Assembly: GCA_027596035.1 (NCBI GenBank)
Contig: JADGJA010000802.1
Location: 1-10,548, forward strand
Length of the DNA: 10,548 nucleotides
Source: Thoreauomyces humboldtii
Lineage: Eukaryota > Chytridiomycota > Chytridiomycetes > Spizellomycetales > Powellomycetaceae
Reading direction: 5' to 3'
Shown: in pieces, positions 1 through 8,800 of the stretch
How positions within the stretch are numbered: position 1 is the first letter of the stretch
How the letters are laid out: every line of letters starts with the position of its first letter
Position numbers and translations under genes: made by a program
Notes under the pieces: model-generated
Database searches by the model: none
What the model was told of the DNA's origin: nothing
The model's input: the letters and a program-made list of their open reading frames with translations, nothing else

Positions 1-2
1 TT

Positions 3-1672
3 CTGGCCCCTTACCTTCAATCGTTTGAACAGCTGCGATCGGTGAGGCTGGATGACACTGCGTTCCAGGGAGCAATGGCTGGAGCTGGTCACTTCGTGGG
101 CAAACGATCCACGCGAGCAGCAAGTACACTTCTTCGATGCCCTCGCAGGCGTTTCTACACTGAACGCCCAGCAGCAAGCAGACGTTGTCCTGTCGTCCCC
201 GCATCTGGTCTGAAGTGCTGACTCCGCGAGCACGTGGAAGGCGCTCCAGGCACAGTTCACCACGTGGAAAACCGTTGAACAGATGGACAGTCCATTGCTT
301 TATCTCTACAAAAATTCTTGAATGCAGACAATTGCCGGCTCCACGCCCGGATCTTCATCTACCTAGCAGCGACAGCGGCGGACGAAGGCGGCCCTCTTAC
401 AGCAAACGCGGCTTGCTTCAGAATCCTGGAATGGGTGGACACAGCGTGCACGCGGAGAGAAGGGCACAAGTCCATCGTACGGGATATGCTGGTATTGCTA
501 GCTGCCACTCCATCGCAAGCTGCCCTTCAAGCCCTTGCACCATTTGAATACGGTCTCATCGAAGGAAGGATTTCTTACGCATGCGAGAAGTGTCCTGGAA
601 CAGCTCTTGCACGCCGGAAAAGAGCATCTGCCTCAGGTCGCGAAGCTTTGGGAACAAATTGGAAAACCTGACAATGGGCTCAAGCGCAAACGCGACAGCG
701 TCACTGGATCACATGACAGCGCGAACCCGCTTTATCATGCGAGTCTTACGGCTCCCATGTCCGGAGATCCTAGGGCTGCCACCCGAGTAAACGAGATGCT
801 GAAAGCATGGACAATAGCTGCGCAAACATTTTTCGGGGAAGTTATCGAATCTCGTTATCCGACAGCGGCGCGCACCTATCTAGATAGGGTTATTCAGAAA
901 TTCATCGTTGCAAATCCTGTTTTCCGCTATGGTCAAGCGACCTGGCCGCGCCTATACGAATAAGGATGCGCCGTTCTACCCCATTATTCAGCTGTTTACG
1001 TGGACCGCTGAGGCTCCCCTCCTGCATCAAGACGTGCTGCTGGGTATCACCAAGACGATGATCACTTTGGAGGCAGAGTCCCCATGGATAATCGATTGCC
1101 TTTTGGCTGCAACATCCCCCGATAATATCGGGACGAGTCATGGATCGGATCCAAGGAGCAACTCGCAACTTATCTTTGCATGGATTGTGGAAAACATAAA
1201 TATCGAGCTCGGGGTGGATACTACCTCAGCCACGGACCCCTTGCCGCGGGCGAGTGCAGTGATGGCCAGCTTGGCTCGAGGAAATGATCATCCGAGGCTT
1301 TTGCAGACGCTCGTTCCAGCATACCTGAATGCTGATGCTGGCCTTGTGGCTCGCTTAGCTCACGCCAGTATTGACGGTGCGTTGATAGCCTACGAGAGGT
1401 GGAAGAGGGAACGTGGGAAGGGTGCTCAAACCCCGTGGATGCTAGAGGTGTTCTACATTTTCTTCCCCCCATCCACAAATTCACCCATCCCAGTTGCGAA
1501 CTTCATGTTCATGGGATCCTGTACTATGGCAAACAATAGAAAATGGAGCCAACGTACGCTAGTGGGGCTGCTCTCGCTAGGTGCCCGAAGCGAAATATTC
1601 TACCCGAGAGATGGGATTCATGTTCCTCGATTCATGTTCCTCGATCAACTACGTACTCGCACTCAGAGTTGA
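3..1672 (+). pseudogene. Disrupted coding relic, unknown helical protein (5' end outside window)
   Basis: I do not recognise this family. Protein-like sequence is readable across the whole stretch, but in pieces: frame 3 (from base 3 to about 68), frame 1 (about 67-318), frame 3 (about 309-535), frame 1 (about 530-940), then frame 2 (about 930 to the stop at 1670-1672). There is an in-frame TGA at 211-213. The frame 1 to 3 change falls at the A-run 310-314. The pieces are rich in Leu, Ala and charged residues in helix-like spacing, such as EQWLELVTSWANDP and HLPQVAKLWEQIGK, and suggest a helical-repeat (HEAT/ARM-like) protein; that is inference. A basic KRKR lies near bases 690-700. No good GT-AG introns fit the frame changes: the candidates are only 27 and 38 bases long and weak. 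The last ORF ends inside the minus-strand tRNA gene, so the original 3' end may be lost. Decay is likely; sequencing indels are the alternative. Confidence 0.5.
1617..1644. repeat. 14-bp tandem duplication
   Basis: TTCATGTTCCTCGA occurs twice back to back (1617-1630 and 1631-1644), directly next to the 3' end of the tRNA gene and in the last codons of the left-hand relic ORF. Because 14 is not a multiple of three, the duplication shifts the reading frame that crosses it, so it could be one of the lesions that gave the relic its present C-terminus. Confidence 0.85.
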
Positions 1673-1727
1673 ACTGAGGACCTTCGCCGTGTGAAGGCGA
1701 CGTTATGACCAACTAAACTATGCGAGC
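1654..1727 (-). tRNA. tRNA-Val (anticodon CAC)
   Basis: On the minus strand the sequence folds into a complete cloverleaf. The acceptor stem GCTCGCA (1727-1721) pairs with TGCGAGT (1661-1655) through one G-U at the end. The D arm lies at 1718-1702. The anticodon stem TCGCC/GGCGA encloses the loop TTCACAC, whose anticodon CAC occupies 1693-1691. A five-base variable loop follows, then a T arm CTCAG-TTCAACT-CTGAG and discriminator A at 1654. The internal pol III A box (in TAGTTTAGTTGG) and B box (around GTTCAACTC) are present, and there is no intron. CAC reads the valine codon GUG. Unusually, no run of four or more T follows closely: the first on the transcribed strand is at 1543-1540, about 110 bases downstream. 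The gene overlaps the antisense end of the relic ORF. Confidence 0.93.
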
Positions 1728-1996
1728 TTATAGTAGATATCCGCAAACTTTGCAGTATATACCTACAACTTCAAATGCTATCGAAAAAGTACAACGGTGA
1801 GGTCGGATACGCATCAGCGATCGTAGCTCGCATGCGCCAGGTTTTGGGATAAGGAGTTTCTAGGATTCGTCAAAGTAGTGTACACATTGCAAGAAAAAGT
1901 GCACCAGAAGGGCAAAATATGGTTATCTTCCTTCGCCACTGCGACCATTCGCAACCTCTCACTTCTATACCACGTTTCAAACACGATCTAACAAAC
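1728..1996. other. Intergenic spacer between tRNA-Val and the USP-like fragment
   Basis: I see no convincing coding sequence here. The stretch would hold the 5' flank of the minus-strand tRNA gene and the promoter of the plus-strand USP-like fragment. It is more A/T-rich than the neighbouring coding DNA. A frame-2 ORF begins at 1919, but protein-like composition starts only at the ATG at 1997. Confidence 0.5.
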
Positions 1997-2607
1997 ATGC
2001 TCGGCGGTGACGCAAAGCCCACAACGACCGAGGCCCCAGTCAATCCTCAGGCTCCCCCTACGCGTCAGGAAAATCCCGGCACCAAAACCGAGGACATCAA
2101 GCAGGCTATCAAAAGATGTCTTCCACAGGAAGCCCAAGCACGAAACGGCCGAGACACCGTCATGGACGTCTAAAACTGCCAGTCAGTCAAGCGAGACCCC
2201 TCAGCACGATGTGCAGGCTCCTATGCACGAGGAGGTCCTTCAGGAGGCGGGCGGCACAACGTACGAGCGCGTGGTGGCCGTGGCCGTTGATGGATCTGGT
2301 ATCTACTCTTTGCAATGGTGCATCTATCGAACGTTGAACATTGCAGCTTACTTTTATCTTTCTTGGCTCAGACAACAGCGGATACGCTCTCGAGTGGGCT
2401 CTTAAGAACATTGTCAAGCCTGCCACGGACAAGGTGTTGCTTCTTCATTCTCGCGAGATAGTTCATAACGAGGCCGAGCAAAACACCAAGAAAGAGCATA
2501 GCCAGAACATGCTGGCACAGTTGTTCCACCATGCTGGCACATGCGCACGGGCGAGCACGAGGAAGCAGCTCCTGTCGGTTCGATGGCCTAACTGGCTCGC
2601 TGAGGCT
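1997..2607 (+). pseudogene. Universal stress protein (USP)-like gene fragment, truncated
   Basis: Splicing out 2299-2371 joins the strand ERVVAVAVDGS to DNSGYALEWALKNIV, then DKVLLLHSRE. This is the usual opening of a UspA-like alpha/beta domain: first beta strand with the VDGSxxS nucleotide-loop start, first helix, second strand. USP proteins are small, often ATP-binding proteins linked to stress responses. Two things are wrong. The likely N-terminus (MLGGDAKPTTTEAP, ATG at 1997, frame 2) is out of frame with the domain (frame 3), so a frame change near 2115 is needed; an internal ATG at 2223 would avoid this but give a very short leader. After about 80 residues of the domain the similarity fades, and the second half, with the GxxG-type ATP-binding loop (often written G-S-R/H-G), is not seen. 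A GTAAGC at 2608 could be another donor, but I find no continuation. Probably a broken or truncated copy. Confidence 0.55.
2299..2371 (+). other. Spliceosomal intron in the USP-like fragment (73 nt)
   Basis: GTATCT at the donor and a T-rich stretch ending in GGCTCAG at the acceptor. Removal joins G (2298) to AC (2372-2373) to form the Asp codon of V-D-G-S-D-N-S, which restores the conserved USP nucleotide-loop region. The restored family match is the main evidence for the junctions. Confidence 0.8.
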
Positions 2608-2946
2608 GTAAGCGTGTGCGTTCTCTACTCGTTCTGCTTCTGCACTGTTGTTGTTTCTGTTCGTGTGCTTTGCGGTTCTCCCTTGTTCCTCTTTCTTGCT
2701 TTTCGTAACGAAAAAAAATTGATCTTGCTTGCATGCACGCACGCACTGGCTCCTTGTTGGTCCTGTCGCTGTCCTGTCGTCCTCTCTGCCGCTGGCCGAG
2801 GGTCAAAGAAAGGGCTGACGTCCGAGCCAGGCGGACAGGACGGAAAGAGCGTCCGTCGTCGTTGTGAATTTCTTCCATCTCTGTGTGCTCAAGCAACGTA
2901 CAGCATCTCTCTCTCTCTCCCTTTCCCCCTTCCACCGTACTCGCCC
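2608..2946 (+). promoter_or_regulatory. C/T-rich spacer, probable promoter of the KDM3-like locus
   Basis: No convincing gene. The plus strand is T/C-rich, with an A-run near 2710 and a strong pyrimidine tract at 2906-2933 (CT repeat followed by C/T blocks) ending 13 bases before the ATG at 2947. Pyrimidine tracts just upstream of start codons are common in fungal promoters. A GTAAGC donor-like site sits at 2608. One frame stays open through the whole stretch and links the USP-like exon to the KDM3-like ORF, but its translation is rich in Cys, Ser, Leu and Phe and looks like translated non-coding DNA. Confidence 0.5.
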
Positions 2947-5148
2947 ATGCCGCCAGATACAGGAAGTCGAAAGGCCGTGCCGTCATTCCCCGCTGAACCT
3001 CCTCACAAACCGACGATACCCACCGGAAACCTGCCCGATGTCAATTCAGAAAGTAACCTGGCCTTGCAGGCACTCACGGCCGGGGCTTCTTCTCATTCAG
3101 TCCCTCACGAGGTCGATGCGACTACTTCGACGCGACTACTTCAAGCAAAGCGACTGCGGGCGCTTGAAGTCCTTGAGGTAGATGACGGAATTCCAAGAAA
3201 GCGGGTTCTATCAACCTTTACTCTCCGAGGCGATCCCTGCCCGCAAAACCTTGAGCAGCAGTTACAGGGTCCGCTGGCGGACTCCATCCCTTTTTCATCA
3301 CACAGCAATCATGCACCGGAGCTATCGCAACCCTTGTCCTTGAGAGCTCCACCTACCATCTCGTTAGAGGAGAACCCGGAAGCTCCTCTCGTCGACATGG
3401 ATTGTACGGAGAGCCCCAGCCTCCTATTCCCGGATTCTGCGACCCGAGACTTCGCGTCTTTGATTGAAGATCCTTCTACGCTGAATCCTGAGTCTTCCTC
3501 GCTGGAGCAATTCCAGGAACAGAAAGATCCTCCAGCAGCACCTCACCTCCCGCACACGGCACGCCAAGTGTCTTCCACTCTGGAAATTGGCAGTGACACG
3601 CGTATCAGGGCGAAACCTTTCGTAGTCGGCGTGCTTAGCGAGCTGAGGGACAAGCTTGCCCCGCCTCCTGATGTCATACAATGTAATGATCAGGAAGACG
3701 TACACAAACAGGTTTCTGCCTGCCGAACGACGAAGTATTCAGCATTGGGCCGGTGCTTCACGTGCGTCAGCAAGAAGGTCGGCGACGCATGTCGATTTAT
3801 AGGCTTTCGCGCATTCCGGCATGATGCCTCGGGGGTTCCTACCGGTGCTCCTTATTTCATAACGGAAAAGGCTACCGCTGAACGGAAGGGGACCCGACTT
3901 CCTCCGCCCGGCGCGTTTCCTCCTCTCTCGGCGGCTCTCAGCCATCAGATGCACTTTACTCACGCAGAGTTTGTTGGGACGATAGATCGCGAGCTGGATC
4001 ACATCCAAGCATCTCCTCTTGGCGTTTCTATACGGCCCCATTGCGTCCGACATCCCCAGGTGGACACAAGACAAACGTGCGACGCATGCGATCATGGGAT
4101 CTACAACGCTTATTACATGTGTGCCACGTGCAGGCGCGAATTGTGTACTGTATGCAGCGAAGAATGGTCTCTGGAAAAGGCCCGCGTTGGAGCTCCAAGC
4201 TTGTTGTATCAGTGCACTGGAGGATTTGAATGTACCAAGATTCCAACAAAGTTGGAGCGATCGGAAGGTCGTCTTCGTTACAAATATGGCCGGCCGCTTG
4301 AAGGATGACTGGCGAGGCGGCTGGGGAAGATGCGGCGGCGCTTGTGGACTGTAAGACCGACCTTGTGGTTGACCGCCCTCTGAGCTTCTTTTTTCAACAG
4401 TTTGGGAAAGGTTCAGCAGATCGTTCCAATTTGAAATTGAAGGTATGGGTGGCAGCTTGGTGCTAAGTTGCGATTACCTTCTGCTAACTTTGGTTGCTTG
4501 CCAAGGATTGGCCCACACACATGCACCTCCGGGAAAGGCTGCCCGGAATCTGCAACCGATTCCGCACGTGACCGATAGCCGCACGAGACCGGGGCAACGA
4601 CGAAGCTCCATCTGGATGTTGCAGATGCTGCAAATGTTATGGTTTGGTCACAACCACACGGCGACGAAACCAAAGCCGACGAATCGACTCCACACCCACC
4701 TTACCGCACGGATGGTGCCATATGGGACCTTTTTCCTCCTGCATCCCTTGCCGTTCTTCGAGATTACCTGCGAACTTCGTATCGACCGCCACCGTGGAAG
4801 ATCGACGACCCTGTGAACGACCAGACCTTCTACCTTCATCCGCATCATCTTGCGGAACTCCACGCGGCAACGGGGATCAAGCCCATCCGCCTCCATCAGA
4901 TGCCAGGTGACACGGTTTTTATTCCGGTGGGTTTCGCCCACCAGGTGGCAAACTACGGTGATTGCATCAAATTCGCTCTGGATTTTGTGAGCGGGGAGAG
5001 TTTGAAGATATGCGAGGAGCTATGCATGGACTTTCGAAAGCTCCACAAGGGACACGGGAGACGAGGCGACACGCTCTGTGTCGACAAAATCCTCTGGGGC
5101 GTCGTGAGGCGCGCAATGGCGGAGGCCGATGCACTCGAGCTGGACTAG
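2947..5148 (+). pseudogene. KDM3/JMJD1-like JmjC-domain protein gene, probably decayed
   Basis: KDM3 proteins are nuclear Fe(II)/2-oxoglutarate dioxygenases that remove H3K9 methyl marks. A long uninterrupted ORF from the ATG at 2947 encodes a disordered Ser/Pro-rich N-terminus of about 250 residues, a Cys motif (CFTCVSKKVGDACRF) and a second zinc finger (CDACDHGIYNAYYMCATCRR, then CTVC). From about 4235 the family blocks continue in other frames. RFQQSWSDRKVVFVTNMAG, ending in KDDW, is in frame 2 (4238-4312). LVDCKTD and LKLKDWPT are in frame 3, across the intron at 4443-4505. GATTKLHLDVADAANVMVW, GAIWDLF, DQTFYLHP and VFIPVGFAHQVAN are in frame 1, ending with TAG at 5146-5148. The ligands HLD (4609-4617) and the distal His (4939-4941) survive. 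TGA 4569-4571 and TAG 4576-4578 separate the last two frames. Conserved residues expected between the zinc finger and the RFQQSW block, and between KDWP and GATTKLHLD, are absent. Family assignment is firm; loss of function is likely, not proven. Confidence 0.75.
4443..4505 (+). other. Spliceosomal intron in the KDM3-like locus (63 nt)
   Basis: The donor is GTATGG and the acceptor CCAAG. A perfect CTAAC branch site (in CTGCTAACTTT) lies about 20 bases before the acceptor. Splicing is phase 0 and joins NLKLK to DWPTHM, recreating the LKLKDWP motif conserved in KDM3 proteins. Read-through would meet TAA within the intron. Confidence 0.9.
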
Positions 5149-5215
5149 CCGGCGAGATAGTTTCTGATAGCAGAGTTTCTTGGACGATGCTGCACGATCT
5201 TAGACGATGCGGATG

Positions 5216-5258
5216 AGCTGCGCCACACACCGACGCAGCTGCGCCACACACACACACA
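5216..5258. repeat. Direct repeat AGCTGCGCCACACAC plus CA microsatellite
   Basis: AGCTGCGCCACACAC occurs at 5216-5230 and again at 5237-5251, 21 bases apart start to start. The second copy runs into a CA dinucleotide run that ends at about 5258. This looks like slippage duplication in spacer DNA. Confidence 0.85.
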
Positions 5259-5295
5259 TTTTGTTTTTTTCTTTTTTCCGTCCCTGGGCGCCTCC

Positions 5296-5303
5296 TATAA
5301 AAG
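5296..5303 (+). promoter_or_regulatory. TATA-like box TATAAAAG
   Basis: A good TATA match at 5296-5303. A start site about 30-40 bases downstream would leave a 5' leader of more than 500 bases before the ATG at 5872, unless the leader is spliced. No other plus-strand gene lies nearby to claim it. Confidence 0.35.
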
Positions 5304-5711
5304 ATGGTACACGCTTGACATTCCCTCAGCTGATCCTCAAGTTGAACGTTACCATCAAAAACAACGGTCCGAGGGCGGCTGCGTTCGTTCCCTGAAACAT
5401 GGGCCGGACCTTCCTTGCATTCCACAAAGACTGTTGATCCATGGGAAACCATAACACTGATCGGTTATTAAGAACTGTGTAGCGCTATTCCGCCGCTTCA
5501 TTGTCCCGTATGCCGGCGACATTAGAGGAAAACTGGCCGACGTGAGATGGATATGACATTGGGACATGTGAATGCTGTACTCTGAATTCTGCCAGCGTAC
5601 ACATACACGCCCAGAACCCCTGCTCAGAACCTTGCCGTGAACGCTCGTCACCGTCCAGCATGACGTTGGTCCCTGAGGACAACACCGAGCTGCCGAAATG
5701 GATGTGTTGGT

Positions 5712-5739
5712 TGTGTGTGCGAGAGAGAGGAGAGAGAGA
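5712..5739. repeat. GT run followed by GA run
   Basis: A short (GT)n stretch to about 5719 followed by a (GA)n stretch from 5721 to about 5739, within the presumed 5' leader or leader intron of the pseudouridine synthase gene. Confidence 0.8.
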
Positions 5740-5871
5740 AGTTGCGTCGGTTGTGCCGCCGCCGCTTCAACTCACCCTGAACATTCCGCATTTGCAACCA
5801 TTACACTTTTCAACACACAGTAGAATCTGCATAGATACCCCAATAGAAAAACTTACAGTCACTTCGGTCCA

Positions 5872-8800
5872 ATGGTAACCGACGAGCTTCTCGACATCGT
5901 GCCGGATTCGGTCAAGACCATCGCTGAGGAAGCAACTACTCTGTTCAAGAAGCCGTTTCAGCACAACGCTCCTGAAGCTGCTCAGCAGGAACTCTCCGAC
6001 GAAGTCTCCCAAGAGGCCGTTGATCTGGTTCCCGCTTCCGACGAGTCGGCTACCATCGAGGTCCCACCTATTTCCGAAGCGTCAGGCCTCAGCCCTTCCC
6101 CCGAGCCCCCTATCTCCGTTGCTGGATACGACCCGCGCTACAATAGGGACTATCAGATCGATGTCCTCTACTACCAGGTGCGAACAATGTTTCGAACATG
6201 CTTGTCAGTTCATCTGGTTCCTCACTAACGCGCTCCTTCGCTTCCGCTCCCGCGAATAGCCCGAAACATACCTCGTGACCAACAAGCCATGGGATGTCCG
6301 CATCGATGGTGACACTACAAGCTGCCCTACCGCAGAATCCTTGCTCAACGCTCGGTTTCCCGAGCACGAAAAGCTCTACCTGATTCACCAGCTGGACTAT
6401 GTGACATCCGGGGTTCACGCTTGGGGCTTGTCTAAGCGGGCAACCGGCATCGCTGGAAAGCTGTTCATGGATCGGGAGGTCAAAAAGACCTACTCCGCTC
6501 TCGTGCAAGGCCACGTTGAGGGAGATGATTTTGTGATTTCCAAGGCCCTCGTGGATGATCCTGCAGACGAACTCAAGCGCGTCTACCTCGCAACCGAAGG
6601 CGGGCCTGTCGGCAAAGCGTGCGAGACCCACGTCGAGGTGCTCAAGCGTGGCTACTTCCACAAGACGCCGGTTACCCACGTTAAGCTCACTCCCTTGACT
6701 GGCCGACGACACCAACTGCGAGTGCACATGCAGTCGCTTGGTCATCCCATTATCGGCGACCCTGCTTACGAGCATCCCATCACCCCGGAAGCTTTCCGGA
6801 CCATGCTCCACTCCTGGACCCTCGAACTTCCTCTGCCCAACCAGACCCCACTGAGATTCGAGGCTCCCGAGCCGTTCTCTAGCCTTGTTCGCGACGAGCC
6901 CTCTGAGCGTTCGGACCTGCCCAGCCGAGCCGATTGGATCGATCAGGAATACCGCACCGGATCCTCTTCGCCAGTTCAATCTGCAGAGGTAGGCAGCTTG
7001 GACGAGTCCAGAGTGTCCGATCACGTGGAGACTGAAGTGGCTGCGGATGACCACGTGGCCGTACCTGAGCAGACCGCGAGGGAGGCTGTCGCTGCCCCCG
7101 CCCCCGAATACAGTCTCGAGAATCAAGTTCATGCCGTCGAGTCTGACTACCACTCCGACGACAACACCACAGCGGATGTACAGGGAAGCGACGATCGTAC
7201 CACTGAAAGCAGCACCGCCGGTCTTGCCGTACCACGATCGCAAGAGGCCCCGGAGTACGGCCTTGATTCCCAGGTCGCTCCCGTCGAATCTGATTATGCT
7301 AGTGACCTGGAAGATGACGTGCCCGTTAGCGCGTCGTCCGCGGTTCCGGGAACCTCAGATGCCGAGATCGAGGGTGGCAACGAGTTGGTCGAAGAGTCGG
7401 AATCTCACATCTTTTCCATGAACGAGATGACGGAAGCAGGCAATACCAAGGCTGAAGAGCTTCTGGAAGTCAACACGCAAGTTCCCGCATATACCCTCGA
7501 AGACGAAGTTTCTCCTGTTGCTGAGGATTTCCAATTGGCTGCGGTCACTCCTGAGTCCAACACGGTCACTTCGGCTCTCGAAACTCATGACGCGTTTACT
7601 GCGGCTGCCCCTACCCCGGTTTCCGACTCCCATGTATTCACGATCGCCGAAATGACGAGAGAGGGTGACACGCAAGCGTCGCGAGAGATCTCAGAGATGC
7701 CTATGTATACTCTCGACGACGTATCTACTCACGCCAAAAGTGCTGAAACTATTGCAGACACAGCTAACCCAACCACTCCCATGAGTGAGCTGCCGCTCGT
7801 TGAGGTGGCGAATACTGTTGGGACGCCCCACACTTTCTCTGCCGCCGATCTGACCGAAGGCGGCGCCATTGACGCCGCGGCTTTCCTCGGTTCTGGAATT
7901 CCTGAATACGCCATTGAGAACGAGGTTCTTGCTGTTCCCGAGGAAGGTGCGCGGGGCCTGCTTCATGAAGTCCCAGCTAGTGTGACTCCAGGACCTGGAA
8001 TCGCATTCCGCGAGCTCGAGGCCATCAACGTCCAGCCGCACATCTTGACCACCGCGGCACTAGCTGACGCGCACGTAGCTGATTCTCTGCTAGACTCTGA
8101 AGTCCCTCGCTATTCCATCGACGAGGAAGTCTTGCCAGTGGGAAACGCTCAGTCCGTAATCTCCCGCGATGTTCCCATCAGTCAGAACTCCGCTTCCCGC
8201 GAAGATGAAAATATCGTAGAGGGCGAGGAAGCGATTGAGCCGCACATTTTCAGCATGGCTCAGATGGCTGAAGAAAACTCTGAGGCTGCCGCGTTCCTTG
8301 AATCGAAGATTGGGTCCGATCTCCCGGCGTTCCCCATTCCAACCCAGGCGTCGCCTATCGCGCAAGACCTGACTGCAGACGCCAAGGCTACCGAGGCGGA
8401 CAACGAGGTCGTGACCCCGTTGAGCGGCGAAACTCCCAGCGTCCCGGTTGCTGTCGTCGAACCCAACATCATCTCCATGTCGGAAATCAACGACGCCACC
8501 GCCGTTCTCGAGACTGCTGCGCCGGCGTACACTCTGGAGGGTGAAGTTTCCGCGGTTGCTGCTGACCTTGTTCCTGAAGAGACAGCACAGGGCGACATTC
8601 CTATTGCGCATGATGTGCAAGAAGATCTTGGTGCTCAAAGTACCGTCGACGAGCACCTCGATCTTTCTTACGCTTACGAGGCAAAGTGGAAGGAGACTTT
8701 CGAGGCTGCGGAGGAAGCGGTTGCTGATATAGTTTCTACCGAGAAACTTGAGGAGACTAACAAGGAGATACACGAAGAAACTCCTGTGATCATTGATACC

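Larger units (their letters stand above)
5149..5871. other. Long intergenic region with microsatellites and TATA-like site
   Basis: About 720 bases with no convincing gene; short ORFs on both strands have no protein-like composition. It holds a 15-base direct repeat with a CA run (5216-5258), a T-rich run (5259-5277) that could serve as downstream processing or termination signal of the KDM3-like locus, a TATA-like box at 5296-5303, and GT and GA runs (5712-5739). The right end must contain the 5' UTR of the pseudouridine synthase gene. Confidence 0.6.

Noticed and set aside
42..68. Possible 27-nt intron (GTGAGG ... CAG) at the left edge
   Set aside because: It is far shorter than the other introns here (63-82 nt), and removing it keeps frame 3, so it does not explain the change to frame 1.
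290..327. Possible 38-nt intron (GTCCAT ... TGCAG) in the left relic
   Set aside because: It would repair the frame change, but the donor is poor, no branch site is visible, the length is out of range, and the unspliced residues around the A-run look like protein.
2368..2986. Minus-strand ORFs of 124 and 132 residues over the CT-rich spacer
   Set aside because: Their Arg/Glu-rich translations reflect the purine-rich complement of the C/T tract, and part lies opposite the recognised USP exon.
4351..4400. Possible 50-nt intron (GTAAGA ... CAACAG) in the KDM3-like locus
   Set aside because: Reading straight through gives LVDCKTD followed by RPLSFFF and LKLKDWP, which matches the KDM3 family order; splicing would remove part of this and does not restore a better frame.
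5355..5685. Two minus-strand ORFs (98 and 66 residues) in the intergenic region
   Set aside because: No motif, no protein-like composition and no promoter or splice context; chance ORFs in spacer DNA.
6110..7243. 377-residue minus-strand ORF
   Set aside because: It lies opposite the catalytic RluA domain, whose motifs are clear on the plus strand, and its translation has no recognisable motif.
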